The notes under the pieces are model-generated. The model saw nothing but the letters and a program-made list of their open reading frames with translations, was not told the origin of the DNA and made no database searches. 64,000 bases of DNA from positions 1 through 64,000 of the forward strand of contig CALUQN010000007.1 in NCBI GenBank assembly GCA_944322945.1, given 5' to 3'. A program made the position numbers and the translations under genes. Shown here in pieces: positions 1-8,408 of the stretch (position 1 is the stretch's first letter; each line of letters opens with the position of its first letter). The DNA comes from Candidatus Gastranaerophilales bacterium (GTDB lineage: Bacteria; Cyanobacteriota; Vampirovibrionia; Gastranaerophilales; Gastranaerophilaceae).

Positions 1-120
1 TCCGAAAATAATTTTCTTTTCTGATAATCTTTAATCATAAAAAACAGAAAAGAATGTTATTTGAGGACGATAGCGCGAGCGTCAGCGAGACGCGTGTTCC
101 GAAAATAATTTTCTTTTCTG
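1..120. repeat. 23-bp direct repeat around a GC-rich block
   Basis: The 23 bases at 1-23 recur exactly at 98-120, with a GC-rich segment (71-97) between them that is itself partly self-complementary (GCGTC and GACGC arms). The window seems to open inside a repeated intergenic element with a period of about 97 bp. The number of copies to the left cannot be seen. It lies just past the 3' end of the minus-strand TPR gene. Confidence 0.6.
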
Positions 121-126
121 TTTTTT
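39..126 (-). terminator. Long inverted repeat, likely terminator of the TPR gene
   Basis: Arms at 39-54 and 111-126 are exact 16-bp inverted copies (AAAAAACAGAAAAGAA and its complement). They enclose a GC-rich block. Read on the minus strand, the hairpin follows the TPR gene stop by about 10 bases and ends in a run of T, as an intrinsic terminator would. The large loop is unusual for a simple terminator. Confidence 0.5.
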
Positions 127-136
127 ACTTTAGGAC

Positions 137-1207
137 TTATTGCAAATCTTTCATATCCTCAATCTCTTCAAGGAATATTTTTTTAGAGCCGCAGGTTCTG
201 AAATTTTTAAGAATAGCCTTATCAAGTGCGGCAGTAGCAACTATTTTACCGTTTACGTATGTAACAGGGAGGCTTTCTTCATTTTCACGGTCAAGTTCTT
301 CAATATAGCGTCTGCCGTCGGTGTTCGCAAGAATTGTGCGGGTAACGTCATTCATAACATCAAAAATATAGCGCTGACGGTTAGACATACCGTCACCCGT
401 TGTAATAAGACTTGTCGCCTTCTGCATTTCAGCCAGAGATTCTTTGTAATATCTCAGATGTCTCAAAAGAATAGCGAGGTTGTAGTGCGCCTCATAGTTC
501 ATCGGCGCAAGCTCAATTGCGCGGCAATAGTTTAAACCCGCATTAGTATAATCACCGTAAAGATGCTGGGCAAGCGCCAGGTTGTAACGTGCGTCGTAAT
601 CTTTTTTCAGGATTTTAACCGCGTGCTGGTAAGCGTCAATAGCCTGTTCCAGATATTTTTTCTGAACGGCAAGGTTGTCATCCGAAAGATAAATAGATTT
701 TTGCCTGTAAGCAATCCCCATATTATACCAGGCACGCCCGCGGTTAACTTTAGTAGATAGCTTGTTGCTGTAAATAAACGGGATATAAAGAAGCCAGCGC
801 TTGATACTGATAATTTGCCTATATTGTTCAATAGCTCCGTCAAAATCGCCGAGTTTTTCAGCGGAAACAATCCCGTAATTCATACGCGCCATAACGTATT
901 TTGAATTGTACTTTATTGCATTTTCATAAGCATCGACAGCAGAAAAATAGTCTTCATAGAGAACATAGATATTCCCGAGGTTATACCACGCGCCATAGTG
1001 TTCCGGATAGAGTTTCAAACCTTTGTTATACAAATCAATAGCTTTTTGAACTTTAGCTTTTCGTAAGGCTTTATCGCCCTTGTAGACGCAATACATGCCT
1101 TTGACTTTGTTAATCTGGCGGGTAGTCCAATCAGGGAACACAAACACCGCGCAACAAACAAACGCAACAACAAGTATAAAAGAAAGTATCGAAATAATTT
1201 TGCGCAA
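137..1207 (-). CDS. Membrane-anchored TPR-repeat protein
   Basis: 356 residues. A hydrophobic segment at about residues 4-27 looks like a signal anchor. Residues 45-290 are a run of tetratricopeptide repeats, recognisable from recurrent W/Y-N-L/M-G and A-Y-x-x-A-I patterns; such repeats act as protein-binding scaffolds. The last 70 residues form a different module of unknown role. The start is a TTG codon; a GAGG eight bases upstream supports it, and the next Met in frame is residue 38, beyond the membrane segment. The gene stands alone, divergent from the gene at 1415. No specific function can be assigned. Confidence 0.75.
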   Translation of the reverse strand: MRKIISILSFILVVAFVCCAVFVFPDWTTRQINKVKGMYCVYKGDKALRKAKVQKAIDLYNKGLKLYPEHYGAWYNLGNIYVLYEDYFSAVDAYENAIKYNSKYVMARMNYGIVSAEKLGDFDGAIEQYRQIISIKRWLLYIPFIYSNKLSTKVNRGRAWYNMGIAYRQKSIYLSDDNLAVQKKYLEQAIDAYQHAVKILKKDYDARYNLALAQHLYGDYTNAGLNYCRAIELAPMNYEAHYNLAILLRHLRYYKESLAEMQKATSLITTGDGMSNRQRYIFDVMNDVTRTILANTDGRRYIEELDRENEESLPVTYVNGKIVATAALDKAILKNFRTCGSKKIFLEEIEDMKDLQ

Positions 1208-1348
1208 AATTAAAACCTCAAATTTATACTAACATAATACCTGCCGCAAGCGTATCAGGCAACTATATTGCGAGAAATTAACGTGTTTTAGCTTATAGTT
1301 ATGCTTCATTTATTACGAAATATTAACAAAATTTATCCGTAAAAGCAA

Positions 1349-1377
1349 TTTACAGATAAAAAAAGTTTTTATATAAG
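1349..1377 (+). promoter_or_regulatory. Sigma-70-type promoter for the 1415 gene
   Basis: TTTACA at 1349-1354, a 17-bp spacer, and TATAAG at 1372-1377. The predicted transcript starts near 1384, with a GGAGG Shine-Dalgarno shortly before the ATG at 1415. Confidence 0.6.
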
Positions 1378-1414
1378 TAAGGTAGGTAGAAAATCAATTT
1401 TTGGAGGTTAGGTT

Positions 1415-2284
1415 ATGACAACCGTTAGTGCTGTATCAAATGTTTCAAGGGAAGCATACAACCCGTTTACAGCAAGTGCGCAGGCTCCGCATCTCGGTAT
1501 GGAAGGTTCCATCTGGAATTATGAAGTGCCTTATAACATGTCAGGTCTCGGCTTTGAGTCTGAAGGCGGACACGAATTTGACTCTTTCGGCTTTATGGGT
1601 ATGCCGAGTTTTATGGGCGGATTCGGCGCATTCCCTATGTTCGGAGGTATGGGCGGCAACTACCAAAGCTACTGGGACATGATGAATGAATATAACCAAG
1701 CTTTCACCAACAATCAAATAAAAAATAACGAACGCCAGAGAAACACTGAACTTCAATACAACGCTCCTTACGAAGATGTTAAACTAAAAATGAGCGAACT
1801 CCGGGAAAAAATTCAAACAAACAACCAGGATCAAATCCTCGGAGCATATAACGAATTTAAAGATGCAGTAAAAGCTATGTACGGCGGCTCTGATGAACAA
1901 GTCTCCGCTCGTGCAAGAACAATTTACGAACAAGCATACGATGTATCCTTAACTGAAGATATCAGAAACCACGGCAAAGGCGCTTTTGAACAAGCGTTTT
2001 TACAAAGCACATCAGGCGGTATCGGAGTTGATGATACCTCTGCAGAATACAACGTTTCGCAAATAACAGGGCAGCCAATAGGCCGTGCCCAAAGAGATAA
2101 GAAAATTGCAGGCCACGCAATGGGCGGCACAATCCCCGGCGGTGTATTCGGTGCTCTTGGAGGCGGAATTATCGGAAAACTTTGTAAATCTAAATGTAAA
2201 CCATTTGCAATAGCAGGTGCTATTATCGGTGCAATTGCCGGCTCGGTTTACGCTGCAGAAGTAGGCGCTAAAAAATATAAGTAA
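1415..2284 (+). CDS. Unknown protein with C-terminal glycine-zipper hairpin
   Basis: 289 residues; I do not recognise a family. Residues 50-90 are rich in Gly, Phe and Met. Residues 95-150 look helical and charged. Residues 233-285 hold two Gly/Ala-rich hydrophobic stretches (GGTIPGGVFGALGGGIIG and a second one after a short KCKSKCK-like turn), as in glycine-zipper proteins that insert in or associate with membranes. There is no N-terminal signal peptide. A strong promoter, a clear Shine-Dalgarno (GGAGG) and a strong terminator make it a well-defined single-gene transcription unit, probably well expressed. Confidence 0.7.
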   Translation: MTTVSAVSNVSREAYNPFTASAQAPHLGMEGSIWNYEVPYNMSGLGFESEGGHEFDSFGFMGMPSFMGGFGAFPMFGGMGGNYQSYWDMMNEYNQAFTNNQIKNNERQRNTELQYNAPYEDVKLKMSELREKIQTNNQDQILGAYNEFKDAVKAMYGGSDEQVSARARTIYEQAYDVSLTEDIRNHGKGAFEQAFLQSTSGGIGVDDTSAEYNVSQITGQPIGRAQRDKKIAGHAMGGTIPGGVFGALGGGIIGKLCKSKCKPFAIAGAIIGAIAGSVYAAEVGAKKYK

Positions 2285-2342
2285 TAAATAATTGTGTGTA
2301 GAATATATGTGTGATTTATGTGTGTGTACGGAATGTAAGAAA

Positions 2343-2377
2343 AGGCTGACTACTTGTCAGCCTTCTTATTTTTTTTA
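2343..2377 (+). terminator. Intrinsic terminator after the 1415 gene
   Basis: Stem AAGGCTGAC (2343-2351) and GTCAGCCTT (2357-2365) with a TACTT loop, followed by a run of T to 2377. It may also stop transcripts from the minus-strand dtd gene. Confidence 0.85.
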
Positions 2378-2401
2378 GATTTTACAATAAAATTTCCTGT
2401 T

Positions 2402-2839
2402 TTATTTTTCAATCATGAATGTTACAGGCCCGTCATTGACAAGTTCAACATCCATCATCGCGCGGAATTTACCTGTTGCGACAGGTATTCCGAGAGACTT
2501 TATATTTTCCGTAAATTCTTCATATAATTGAACAGCTGCATCAGGCGGGGCGGCTTTATCAAAACTCGGGCGGGTTCCTTTTTTACAGTCTCCACACAGG
2601 GTAAACTGAGATACAACAAGGATTTCACCATTAACATCTTTTACAGATAAATTCATCTTGTCATTTTTATCTTCAAATATTCTTAAATTTACAATTTTTT
2701 CCGCAAGTTTTTGAGCATTTTCAGATGCGTCGCCTTTTTCTACACCAAGGAGCACAAGTATCCCCTTACCTATTGATGAATACATTTCTCCGCTAATGCT
2801 TACAGATGCCCTTTTTACTCTTTGAATAAGCGCTTTCAT
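2402..2839 (-). CDS. dtd: D-aminoacyl-tRNA deacylase
   Basis: 145 residues, the usual length for DTD. It hydrolyses D-amino acids (and mischarged Gly) from tRNA as cytosolic proofreading. Both family signatures are present: SQFTL at residues 77-81, and NDGPVT at 135-140, which carries the cis Gly-Pro pair that enforces chirality. It is the last gene of a minus-strand cluster, 20 bases after rlmN, so it is probably cotranscribed with rlmN and the YkgJ-like gene. The Shine-Dalgarno is weak (AAGAGA). Confidence 0.95.
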   Translation of the reverse strand: MKALIQRVKRASVSISGEMYSSIGKGILVLLGVEKGDASENAQKLAEKIVNLRIFEDKNDKMNLSVKDVNGEILVVSQFTLCGDCKKGTRPSFDKAAPPDAAVQLYEEFTENIKSLGIPVATGKFRAMMDVELVNDGPVTFMIEK

Positions 2840-2859
2840 TTTCTCTTACCGCCCTATTA

Positions 2860-3876
2860 TTAAATTTTTCCCTTTAACTGACCACAAGCAGCGTCTATAT
2901 CAGCACCGCGTTCCAGCCTTACTGTGACCTTTTTGCCTGAATGTTCCAGAAGATATTTAAACTTCATTATTGAATTATTGCTTGGACGCTGATAATCATT
3001 TTCTGCAGTCGGGTTGTACGGAATTAAATTTATATTACATTTCAAATCACTCAAATATTCCGCAAGCTCTTTTGCAGCATTTGTCGTATCGTTCAAATCC
3101 TTTATCAGGAGATATTCAACAGTAATTCTGCGGCCTGTTTTTTCTATATACGACTTTAAAGCTTTTTTGAGCTCTGACATGTTGTATTTATCTTCAATCT
3201 GCATAAGTTTTCTGCGGATATCATGGTTTGGCGCGTGCAGTGAAATCGCAAGCGTAGATTGCATATCAATATCAGCAAGTTTGTAAATCTGAGGAACAAT
3301 TCCGCTTGTTGAAACCGTAATTCTTCTTGCGCCTATTTGGAAATTATCGTTCAAAATGTGCATAGCTTTTATAACGTTATCAAGGTTTAAAAGAGGCTCG
3401 CCCTGCCCCATAAACACAACATTTGTCACCTTTAAACCAGTATCACGCTGAATTGTTAAAACCTGTTCAATAATTTCTTTATACGTAAGATTTCTGACAA
3501 AACCGCGTTTACCTGTCGCACAAAATGAACAATTTACAGCACAGCCGACCTGTGAACTCACGCAGGCTGTCAAATTTGCCCGATTGTCAAACCGCATAAG
3601 AACAGTCTCAACACATTCTCCGTCAGGATATTCAATTAAGTATTTCAATGTTCCGTCAACACTTTCCTGTTTGACCTTAATTTTTACATCACTCACAACT
3701 GCAATCTTTTTTAATTCTTCCCTGAATTTTAAAGAAAGATCAGTCATTTCATCAATTGTACTGACTGATTTATGATAAATCCAGTTGTGCAGCTGACGTG
3801 CCCTGAAAGCAGTCGCGTGAAGAGTATCAGTTATTTGTTTAATTTCTTCCAAATTTAATCCCGACAGGACGTACAT
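2860..3876 (-). CDS. rlmN: Dual-specificity RNA methyltransferase RlmN
   Basis: 338 residues, typical for RlmN, a radical-SAM enzyme that methylates C2 of A2503 in 23S rRNA and A37 in some tRNAs. The CxxxCxxC cluster motif is at C112, C116 and C119. The conserved Cys in TACVSSQVGC is C105, and C331 near the C-terminus (AACGQL) fits the cysteine that takes part in the transient methyl/RNA adduct. An AAGGA Shine-Dalgarno lies 7 bases before the ATG. Its start overlaps the end of the upstream YkgJ-like gene by 22 bases, which suggests translational coupling. Confidence 0.95.
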   Translation of the reverse strand: MYVLSGLNLEEIKQITDTLHATAFRARQLHNWIYHKSVSTIDEMTDLSLKFREELKKIAVVSDVKIKVKQESVDGTLKYLIEYPDGECVETVLMRFDNRANLTACVSSQVGCAVNCSFCATGKRGFVRNLTYKEIIEQVLTIQRDTGLKVTNVVFMGQGEPLLNLDNVIKAMHILNDNFQIGARRITVSTSGIVPQIYKLADIDMQSTLAISLHAPNHDIRRKLMQIEDKYNMSELKKALKSYIEKTGRRITVEYLLIKDLNDTTNAAKELAEYLSDLKCNINLIPYNPTAENDYQRPSNNSIMKFKYLLEHSGKKVTVRLERGADIDAACGQLKGKI

Positions 3877-4523
3877 ATTTTTTCCTTATAAAATTCAATA
3901 ATTTCCATCATAGAATGACACAAAAGCGCAACAGGCTCAACTTCCTGCTTCCACTCGTAAAAACCGCAAGATTTAGGCAAAATACTCAACGGATTATCAG
4001 GAAAATCACGGCATATTTGAGGACGATTTTCGTAATCCGTGCATAATTTACATTCCGAAAGTTTAGGGCAATGATAAAAGTATACTTTATCCTCCTTGTT
4101 TTCTTCCAGCAATTTCATATATTCAGGATAAACTTTTTGGGCTTCCTCCTGATTTTTGTATGGTTCAAATACGCTCAAAAATTGGGTTGCAAATTTGTCA
4201 CCGGCATCTGCCTTTGTTTTGAGTTCTTCCGGTGAAAATTCGCTGCAAGCAAGATTACAACAAGTTGCACAACGATTGCAGGAAAACATTTTTCTGTATG
4301 CCAATATTTCCTGCCATTTGATATAAATATCTCGTGCGATTTCGTCATCAAACATTTTAAGCACAGCATCCTGCCAAATTTTATTGCCAACGTCAAAGAA
4401 CTCACCGGTGACGCCATCGGGACGAAGGGCTTCAACTCGTTTTGCGATTTCTTCCGATGCCGTTTTGAAAATTTCACGGTATTTTCTTCTTAAATTTAAC
4501 AGATTTTCACTCAAATCATTCAT
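3855..4523 (-). CDS. YkgJ-family cysteine-cluster protein
   Basis: 222 residues from the chosen start. A cysteine cluster (CNRCATCC plus a nearby AC) and a second one (CPKLSECKLC...ICRDFP) match the YkgJ/Fe-S-cluster-containing family, thought to bind zinc or Fe-S; the function is unknown. An upstream in-frame ATG at 4589 lies inside the hairpin terminator of the hppA gene and is unlikely. The ATG at 4523 has no Shine-Dalgarno but sits 6 bases after an extended -10 element (4530-4538), which fits a leaderless mRNA. It is the first gene of the cluster with rlmN and dtd. Confidence 0.8.
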   Translation of the reverse strand: MNDLSENLLNLRRKYREIFKTASEEIAKRVEALRPDGVTGEFFDVGNKIWQDAVLKMFDDEIARDIYIKWQEILAYRKMFSCNRCATCCNLACSEFSPEELKTKADAGDKFATQFLSVFEPYKNQEEAQKVYPEYMKLLEENKEDKVYFYHCPKLSECKLCTDYENRPQICRDFPDNPLSILPKSCGFYEWKQEVEPVALLCHSMMEIIEFYKEKICTSCRD

Positions 4524-4529
4524 AGCCAT

Positions 4530-4538
4530 ATAATAACA
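4530..4538 (-). promoter_or_regulatory. Extended -10 element, leaderless start of the YkgJ-like gene
   Basis: On the minus strand TGTTATTAT (TGn plus TATTAT) ends 6 bases before the ATG at 4523, so transcription should start at or next to the A of that codon. There is no Shine-Dalgarno. Confidence 0.5.
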
Positions 4539-4572
4539 TAAATGTAAACATAATTTGCACGCAATACTGAGA

Positions 4573-4610
4573 AAATTAAAAAGGTGCAAAGTTTAAAACT
4601 CTGCACCTTT
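4573..4610 (-). terminator. Intrinsic terminator of hppA
   Basis: AAAGGTGCA (4580-4588) pairs with TGCACCTTT (4602-4610), with further pairing toward the loop. On the minus strand this follows the hppA stop and leads into a T-rich tract. Confidence 0.8.
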
Positions 4611-4629
4611 TTGTTATATAAATACTGCC

Positions 4630-7068
4630 TTATTTTTTAGACGGTATTCTCATTGCGTAGAATGAACGGATGACGAATATCAAGCCGATTACGAGGAATA
4701 TCCAACCTGCAACCGGAGCAACACTTCTGAAAGCTTCGCTGATAGCAATTTCCATAGCGAGCAGTCCGAACAATGTTGTGAATTTGATAATCGGGTTCAT
4801 TGCAACTGAAGAAGTATCCTTGAACGGGTCACCGACAGTATCGCCAACGACAGTAGCATCGTGCAGCGGAGTGCCTTTTTCCTGCATATCAACTTCAACA
4901 ATTTTCTTCGCGTTATCCCAGCATCCGCCGGCGTTTGCCATAAATACAGCCTGGAACAAGCCAAATACTGCAATAGCAATCAGATAGCTTACAAAGAATG
5001 AAACCGGTCTGTTGTCTAAACCTGCTGTGCATTCTTGAAGCAGCGGAGCTGAAAGACATGCAAATGCAAGAGCAAATGCAAACAGTGAAATGAAGATGTT
5101 AAACATACCTTTTTGAGCATATTGCGTACAAATTTTAACAACTTCTTTTGAATTAGAAATATTTGCTGATTTTGAAGCTGCATCATCAAGTTTGATATTA
5201 TCCTTGATGTATTCTGTTGCTCTGTATGCACCTGTTGTAACAGCCTGCATAGAAGCACCTGAGAACCAGTAAATTACAGCACCGCCGGTCAGCAAACCAA
5301 GCAGAGTGTACGGGTTTAACAGATTCAAAATCATTTCCGGCTGAATTCCCAAAGTGTTTTGGATAACCAAAATCAATGAGAAAATCATTGTGGTAGCACC
5401 AACTACAGCTGTACCGATAAGAACCGGCTTAGAAGTAGCTTTGAATGTGTTACCTGCGCCGTCGTTTTCTTCAAGGTATTTTTTCGCAACGTCAAAGTTA
5501 GCTTCAAAACCAAAATCTTTTTGAATTTCATCTTTAACGTTAGGAATTTCTTCAATCAGAGACAATTCATAAACTGATTGAGCGTTGTCTGTAACCGGAC
5601 CGTAGCTGTCAACTGCAATAGTAACAGGCCCCATACCGAGGAAGCCGAAAGCTACAAGACCAAACGCAAATACTGAAGAATAAATCATAATATCGTAAGG
5701 AATGTGAGTACTTGCAACGTAAGCAAGAGCCATCAACAATACGATTACCATGCCAATCCAGAATGCTGAGAAGTTACCTGCAACAATACCTGAAAGGATA
5801 GTCAAAGAAGCGCCGCCTTCTTTAGAGGCAGTAACAACTTCTTCAGTGTGTTTAGCTTTAGGTGAAGTGAAGATTTTTGTAAATTCCGGAATCAACGCTG
5901 CACCTAAAGTACCGCAAGAAATGATTGATGAAAGAATCAACCACAAATTGCCGCCTAAATCTGACAATAACCAGTGGCTTACGCCGAACGTCATGCCGAT
6001 TGATAAAATAGATGTTAACCAAACGAGGTTGGTCAACGGTTGTTCAAAGTCGAATTTTTCAGTTTTTGCTGCGTAAATTCTGTCAACAATATTGTTAATC
6101 CAATAAGCAACAACAGAAGTTACAATCATCAAAAATCTCATAGTGAAAATCCAGGTTAACAATTTAACCTGATATTCAGGAGCTACACCGAGCAGAATGA
6201 AAGAAACGAGAGCAACACCTGTTACACCGTAAGTTTCAAATCCGTCAGCAGTAGGTCCGATAGAATCGCCTGCGTTGTCACCGGTACAATCTGCGATTAC
6301 ACCAGGGTTACGCGGATCGTCTTCTTTGATACCGAACTGAATTTTCATCAGGTCAGAACCAATATCAGCGATTTTTGTAAAGATACCGCCGGCAACACGG
6401 AGTGCAGATGCACCGAGAGATTCACCGATAGCAAAACCGATAAAGCAAGCACCTGCCAGGTGTCCCGGAACAAATAACAGGATTGTTAACATCATAATCA
6501 ATTCAACAGATACTAACAAAACACCAATACTCATACCGGCTTTGAGCGGAATATTCATAATATTTAAAGGATTACCCTTTAAAGAAGCAAACGCGGTTCT
6601 TGAGTTAGCAAGGGTATTCATTCTGATACCAAACCATGCAACAGCATAAGAACCGAGGATACCGATAACTGACCACCCCAAAATTGTCAGCACACCGGTA
6701 AGCCCCATATGTTGCAAATAACCGAAGTAAAAAGCGATACACAGACCGATTAATACTTCTAAAACTAACAAAAACTTACCCTGTTGAATTAAGTAAGTTT
6801 TGCAAGTTTCAAAAATTGTGTTACCGATATCAGCCATAGCATGGTGAACCGGAAGTGATTTGATTTTCAAAAATTCGATAAAACCGAAGATTACACCGAT
6901 AACTGAAATAATAATCCCGATCATAAGGAGATTAAAACTTTCAGGGGAAGTTTGGAGAATATTCGGTACTACCAAATCAGCTTCTCCTGCACAAGCAGGA
7001 GCGATACCAAGTGCCAATGCAGCAAACAATGCAAGCATCGCCTTTGGTAAATTGAACATTTTAGTCAT
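4630..7068 (-). CDS. hppA: Membrane-bound ion-translocating pyrophosphatase
   Basis: About 812 residues with some 15-17 membrane segments. It couples pyrophosphate hydrolysis to H+ and/or Na+ export. The catalytic motifs are clear: EDDPRNPGVIAD followed by GDNAGDSIGPTADGFETYG, and near the C-terminus VGDTVGDPFKDTSS. The first differs from the plant and common bacterial form (GDNVGDCAG), as in divergent bacterial PPases. GNTFKA has Lys where K+-dependent enzymes have Ala, which hints at K+ independence; the ion specificity cannot be read. The start is placed at 7068, where GGAGAG lies 7 bases upstream; the in-frame ATG at 7119 overlaps the promoter. The N-terminus reads like a cleavable signal. 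Confidence 0.93.
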   Translation of the reverse strand: MTKMFNLPKAMLALFAALALGIAPACAGEADLVVPNILQTSPESFNLLMIGIIISVIGVIFGFIEFLKIKSLPVHHAMADIGNTIFETCKTYLIQQGKFLLVLEVLIGLCIAFYFGYLQHMGLTGVLTILGWSVIGILGSYAVAWFGIRMNTLANSRTAFASLKGNPLNIMNIPLKAGMSIGVLLVSVELIMMLTILLFVPGHLAGACFIGFAIGESLGASALRVAGGIFTKIADIGSDLMKIQFGIKEDDPRNPGVIADCTGDNAGDSIGPTADGFETYGVTGVALVSFILLGVAPEYQVKLLTWIFTMRFLMIVTSVVAYWINNIVDRIYAAKTEKFDFEQPLTNLVWLTSILSIGMTFGVSHWLLSDLGGNLWLILSSIISCGTLGAALIPEFTKIFTSPKAKHTEEVVTASKEGGASLTILSGIVAGNFSAFWIGMVIVLLMALAYVASTHIPYDIMIYSSVFAFGLVAFGFLGMGPVTIAVDSYGPVTDNAQSVYELSLIEEIPNVKDEIQKDFGFEANFDVAKKYLEENDGAGNTFKATSKPVLIGTAVVGATTMIFSLILVIQNTLGIQPEMILNLLNPYTLLGLLTGGAVIYWFSGASMQAVTTGAYRATEYIKDNIKLDDAASKSANISNSKEVVKICTQYAQKGMFNIFISLFAFALAFACLSAPLLQECTAGLDNRPVSFFVSYLIAIAVFGLFQAVFMANAGGCWDNAKKIVEVDMQEKGTPLHDATVVGDTVGDPFKDTSSVAMNPIIKFTTLFGLLAMEIAISEAFRSVAPVAGWIFLVIGLIFVIRSFYAMRIPSKK

Positions 7069-7107
7069 AATTCTCTCCTTCACTAAAAGTACAAGTTTAC
7101 GATAGAC

Positions 7108-7136
7108 ATTATAACTCAAACAAAAATATGAAACAA
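7108..7136 (-). promoter_or_regulatory. hppA promoter
   Basis: Minus strand: TTGTTT (7131-7136), 17-bp spacer, TATAAT (7108-7113). The predicted start, near 7101, leaves a leader of about 33 bases with the GGAGAG site before the ATG at 7068. Confidence 0.65.
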
Positions 7137-7185
7137 CTTTGTAACAAAGGAATATTTATAGCAAATTTTACGGCATCTAAATATA

Positions 7186-7213
7186 AAAGGAGCCGGCAGC
7201 CTGACTATCCGGC
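7186..7213 (-). terminator. Possible terminator of the activase gene
   Basis: GCCGG (7192-7196) and CCGGC (7209-7213) form a GC-rich stem overlapping the stop codon. On the minus strand it is followed by CTCCTTTTATATTT. The stem is short, so the call is tentative. Confidence 0.4.
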
Positions 7214-8212
7214 AATATCCCAGCGCCCGCAAGTTCCGCCCCAGCGTGCGATTATGTTGCCTTTAATATCCTTAATTTTTTCAACATGCTGAACTTCGTC
7301 GACACCTTCAACAATTGTAATAACTTCGCAGTTGTTTGAGCAGCCGTTGCATTCGCAGGTAATTGATGAAAAGTGCATTTCACCGACTTCCCAGCCTTTA
7401 AACTTTGTCGGTGTTTCTGTGTATTGATGATTTTCCATTGCAATCAAAGCCGCTCCGATTGCTCCCATTGTCTGATGGTTTTCCGGAACAACAACTTTGT
7501 GACCGAGCGCCTCTTCAAAAGCTTTAACCATACCTGAATTTGTAGCAACACCGCCCTGGAAAGAAAATACAGGAAGAAGTTCTTTACCGAGTGCAAGATT
7601 AGAAAGATAATTTCTTACAAGTGCCTGGCAGAGCCCGTATAACAAATCTTCTACAGGGTAACCAAGCTGCTGCTTGTGGATAAGGTCGCTTTCTGCAAAA
7701 ACACCGCAGCGACCTGCAATTCTTGCAGGATTTGTTGATTTAAGAGCAGTTTCACCAAACTGTTCTATCGGAACATTTAATCTGTTAGCCTGCTGGTCAA
7801 GAAAGCTTCCGGTACCTGCAGCACATACTGTATTCATAGCAAAGTCAGTAACAATACCGTCGCGCAATATAATAATTTTGCTGTCCTGACCGCCGATTTC
7901 AAGGATAGTTTGAACCCCCGGGACATTGATACTTGCTGCAACAGCGTGTGCCGTAATTTCGTTTTTTATAATATCAGCACCGACAAGCGCGCCTGCAAGA
8001 TTTCGTCCTGAACCGGTTGTACCAACACCCATGACATTATAGTCAGTCAATTTTTTTGCATATAATTCGCGCAGACCTTTTTGAACAGCCATAACAGGTT
8101 TGCCTGCAGTACGCAGCATATAGCTGTCAACATATTTCCCTTTTTCGTCAACCAAAGCCAACTTCGTTGTTACCGAACCGACATCTATCCCTAAATATAC
8201 TGTTAATGACAT
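7205..8212 (-). CDS. 2-hydroxyacyl-CoA dehydratase activase (BadF/HgdC ATPase family)
   Basis: 335 residues. Proteins of this family use ATP hydrolysis to push a low-potential electron into a 2-hydroxyacyl-CoA dehydratase or a related Fe-S reductase. It has an acetate/sugar kinase fold: GIDVGSVTTK at residues 8-17, GTTGSGR at 64-70, and a second phosphate loop at GGVATNSG. The two cysteines that ligate the bridging 4Fe-4S cluster in the dimer are C130 (CAAGTG) and C169 (GRCGVFAESD). The tail adds a cysteine-rich motif (CECNGCSNNC), typical of the longer COG1924-type proteins. A GGGGAA Shine-Dalgarno precedes the ATG. Its probable dehydratase-like partner lies about 8 kb away at 16505. Confidence 0.88.
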   Translation of the reverse strand: MSLTVYLGIDVGSVTTKLALVDEKGKYVDSYMLRTAGKPVMAVQKGLRELYAKKLTDYNVMGVGTTGSGRNLAGALVGADIIKNEITAHAVAASINVPGVQTILEIGGQDSKIIILRDGIVTDFAMNTVCAAGTGSFLDQQANRLNVPIEQFGETALKSTNPARIAGRCGVFAESDLIHKQQLGYPVEDLLYGLCQALVRNYLSNLALGKELLPVFSFQGGVATNSGMVKAFEEALGHKVVVPENHQTMGAIGAALIAMENHQYTETPTKFKGWEVGEMHFSSITCECNGCSNNCEVITIVEGVDEVQHVEKIKDIKGNIIARWGGTCGRWDIAG

Positions 8213-8323
8213 GTTTATTCCCCTAATCTTTTAATTCCTTATTCTTTTACTGTAGCACAAAAAAAATTGAATGCGCAATAAATAAAAGATTCTGGATTTA
8301 TATCGCATACAGCTACTATAAAA

Positions 8324-8362
8324 GAAAAAAAACAAAAAGGTACTGCTTACGCGCAGTACCTT
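8324..8362 (-). terminator. Terminator of the flagellar operon
   Basis: A perfect 10-bp stem, AAGGTACTGC (8337-8346) and GCAGTACCTT (8353-8362), loop TTACGC. On the minus strand it is followed by TTTTTGTTTTTTTT. It ends the fliJ-fliK-hook/rod gene unit. Confidence 0.85.
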
Positions 8363-8408
8363 GCGTAAAATGGAGTTTAATCTTATAAAAACATCTGTTG
8401 TGTAATTC

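Noticed and set aside
4524-4589. Longer YkgJ-like protein starting at 4589
   Set aside because: That ATG lies inside the hppA terminator hairpin and has no ribosome binding site. The start at 4523 follows an extended -10 element.
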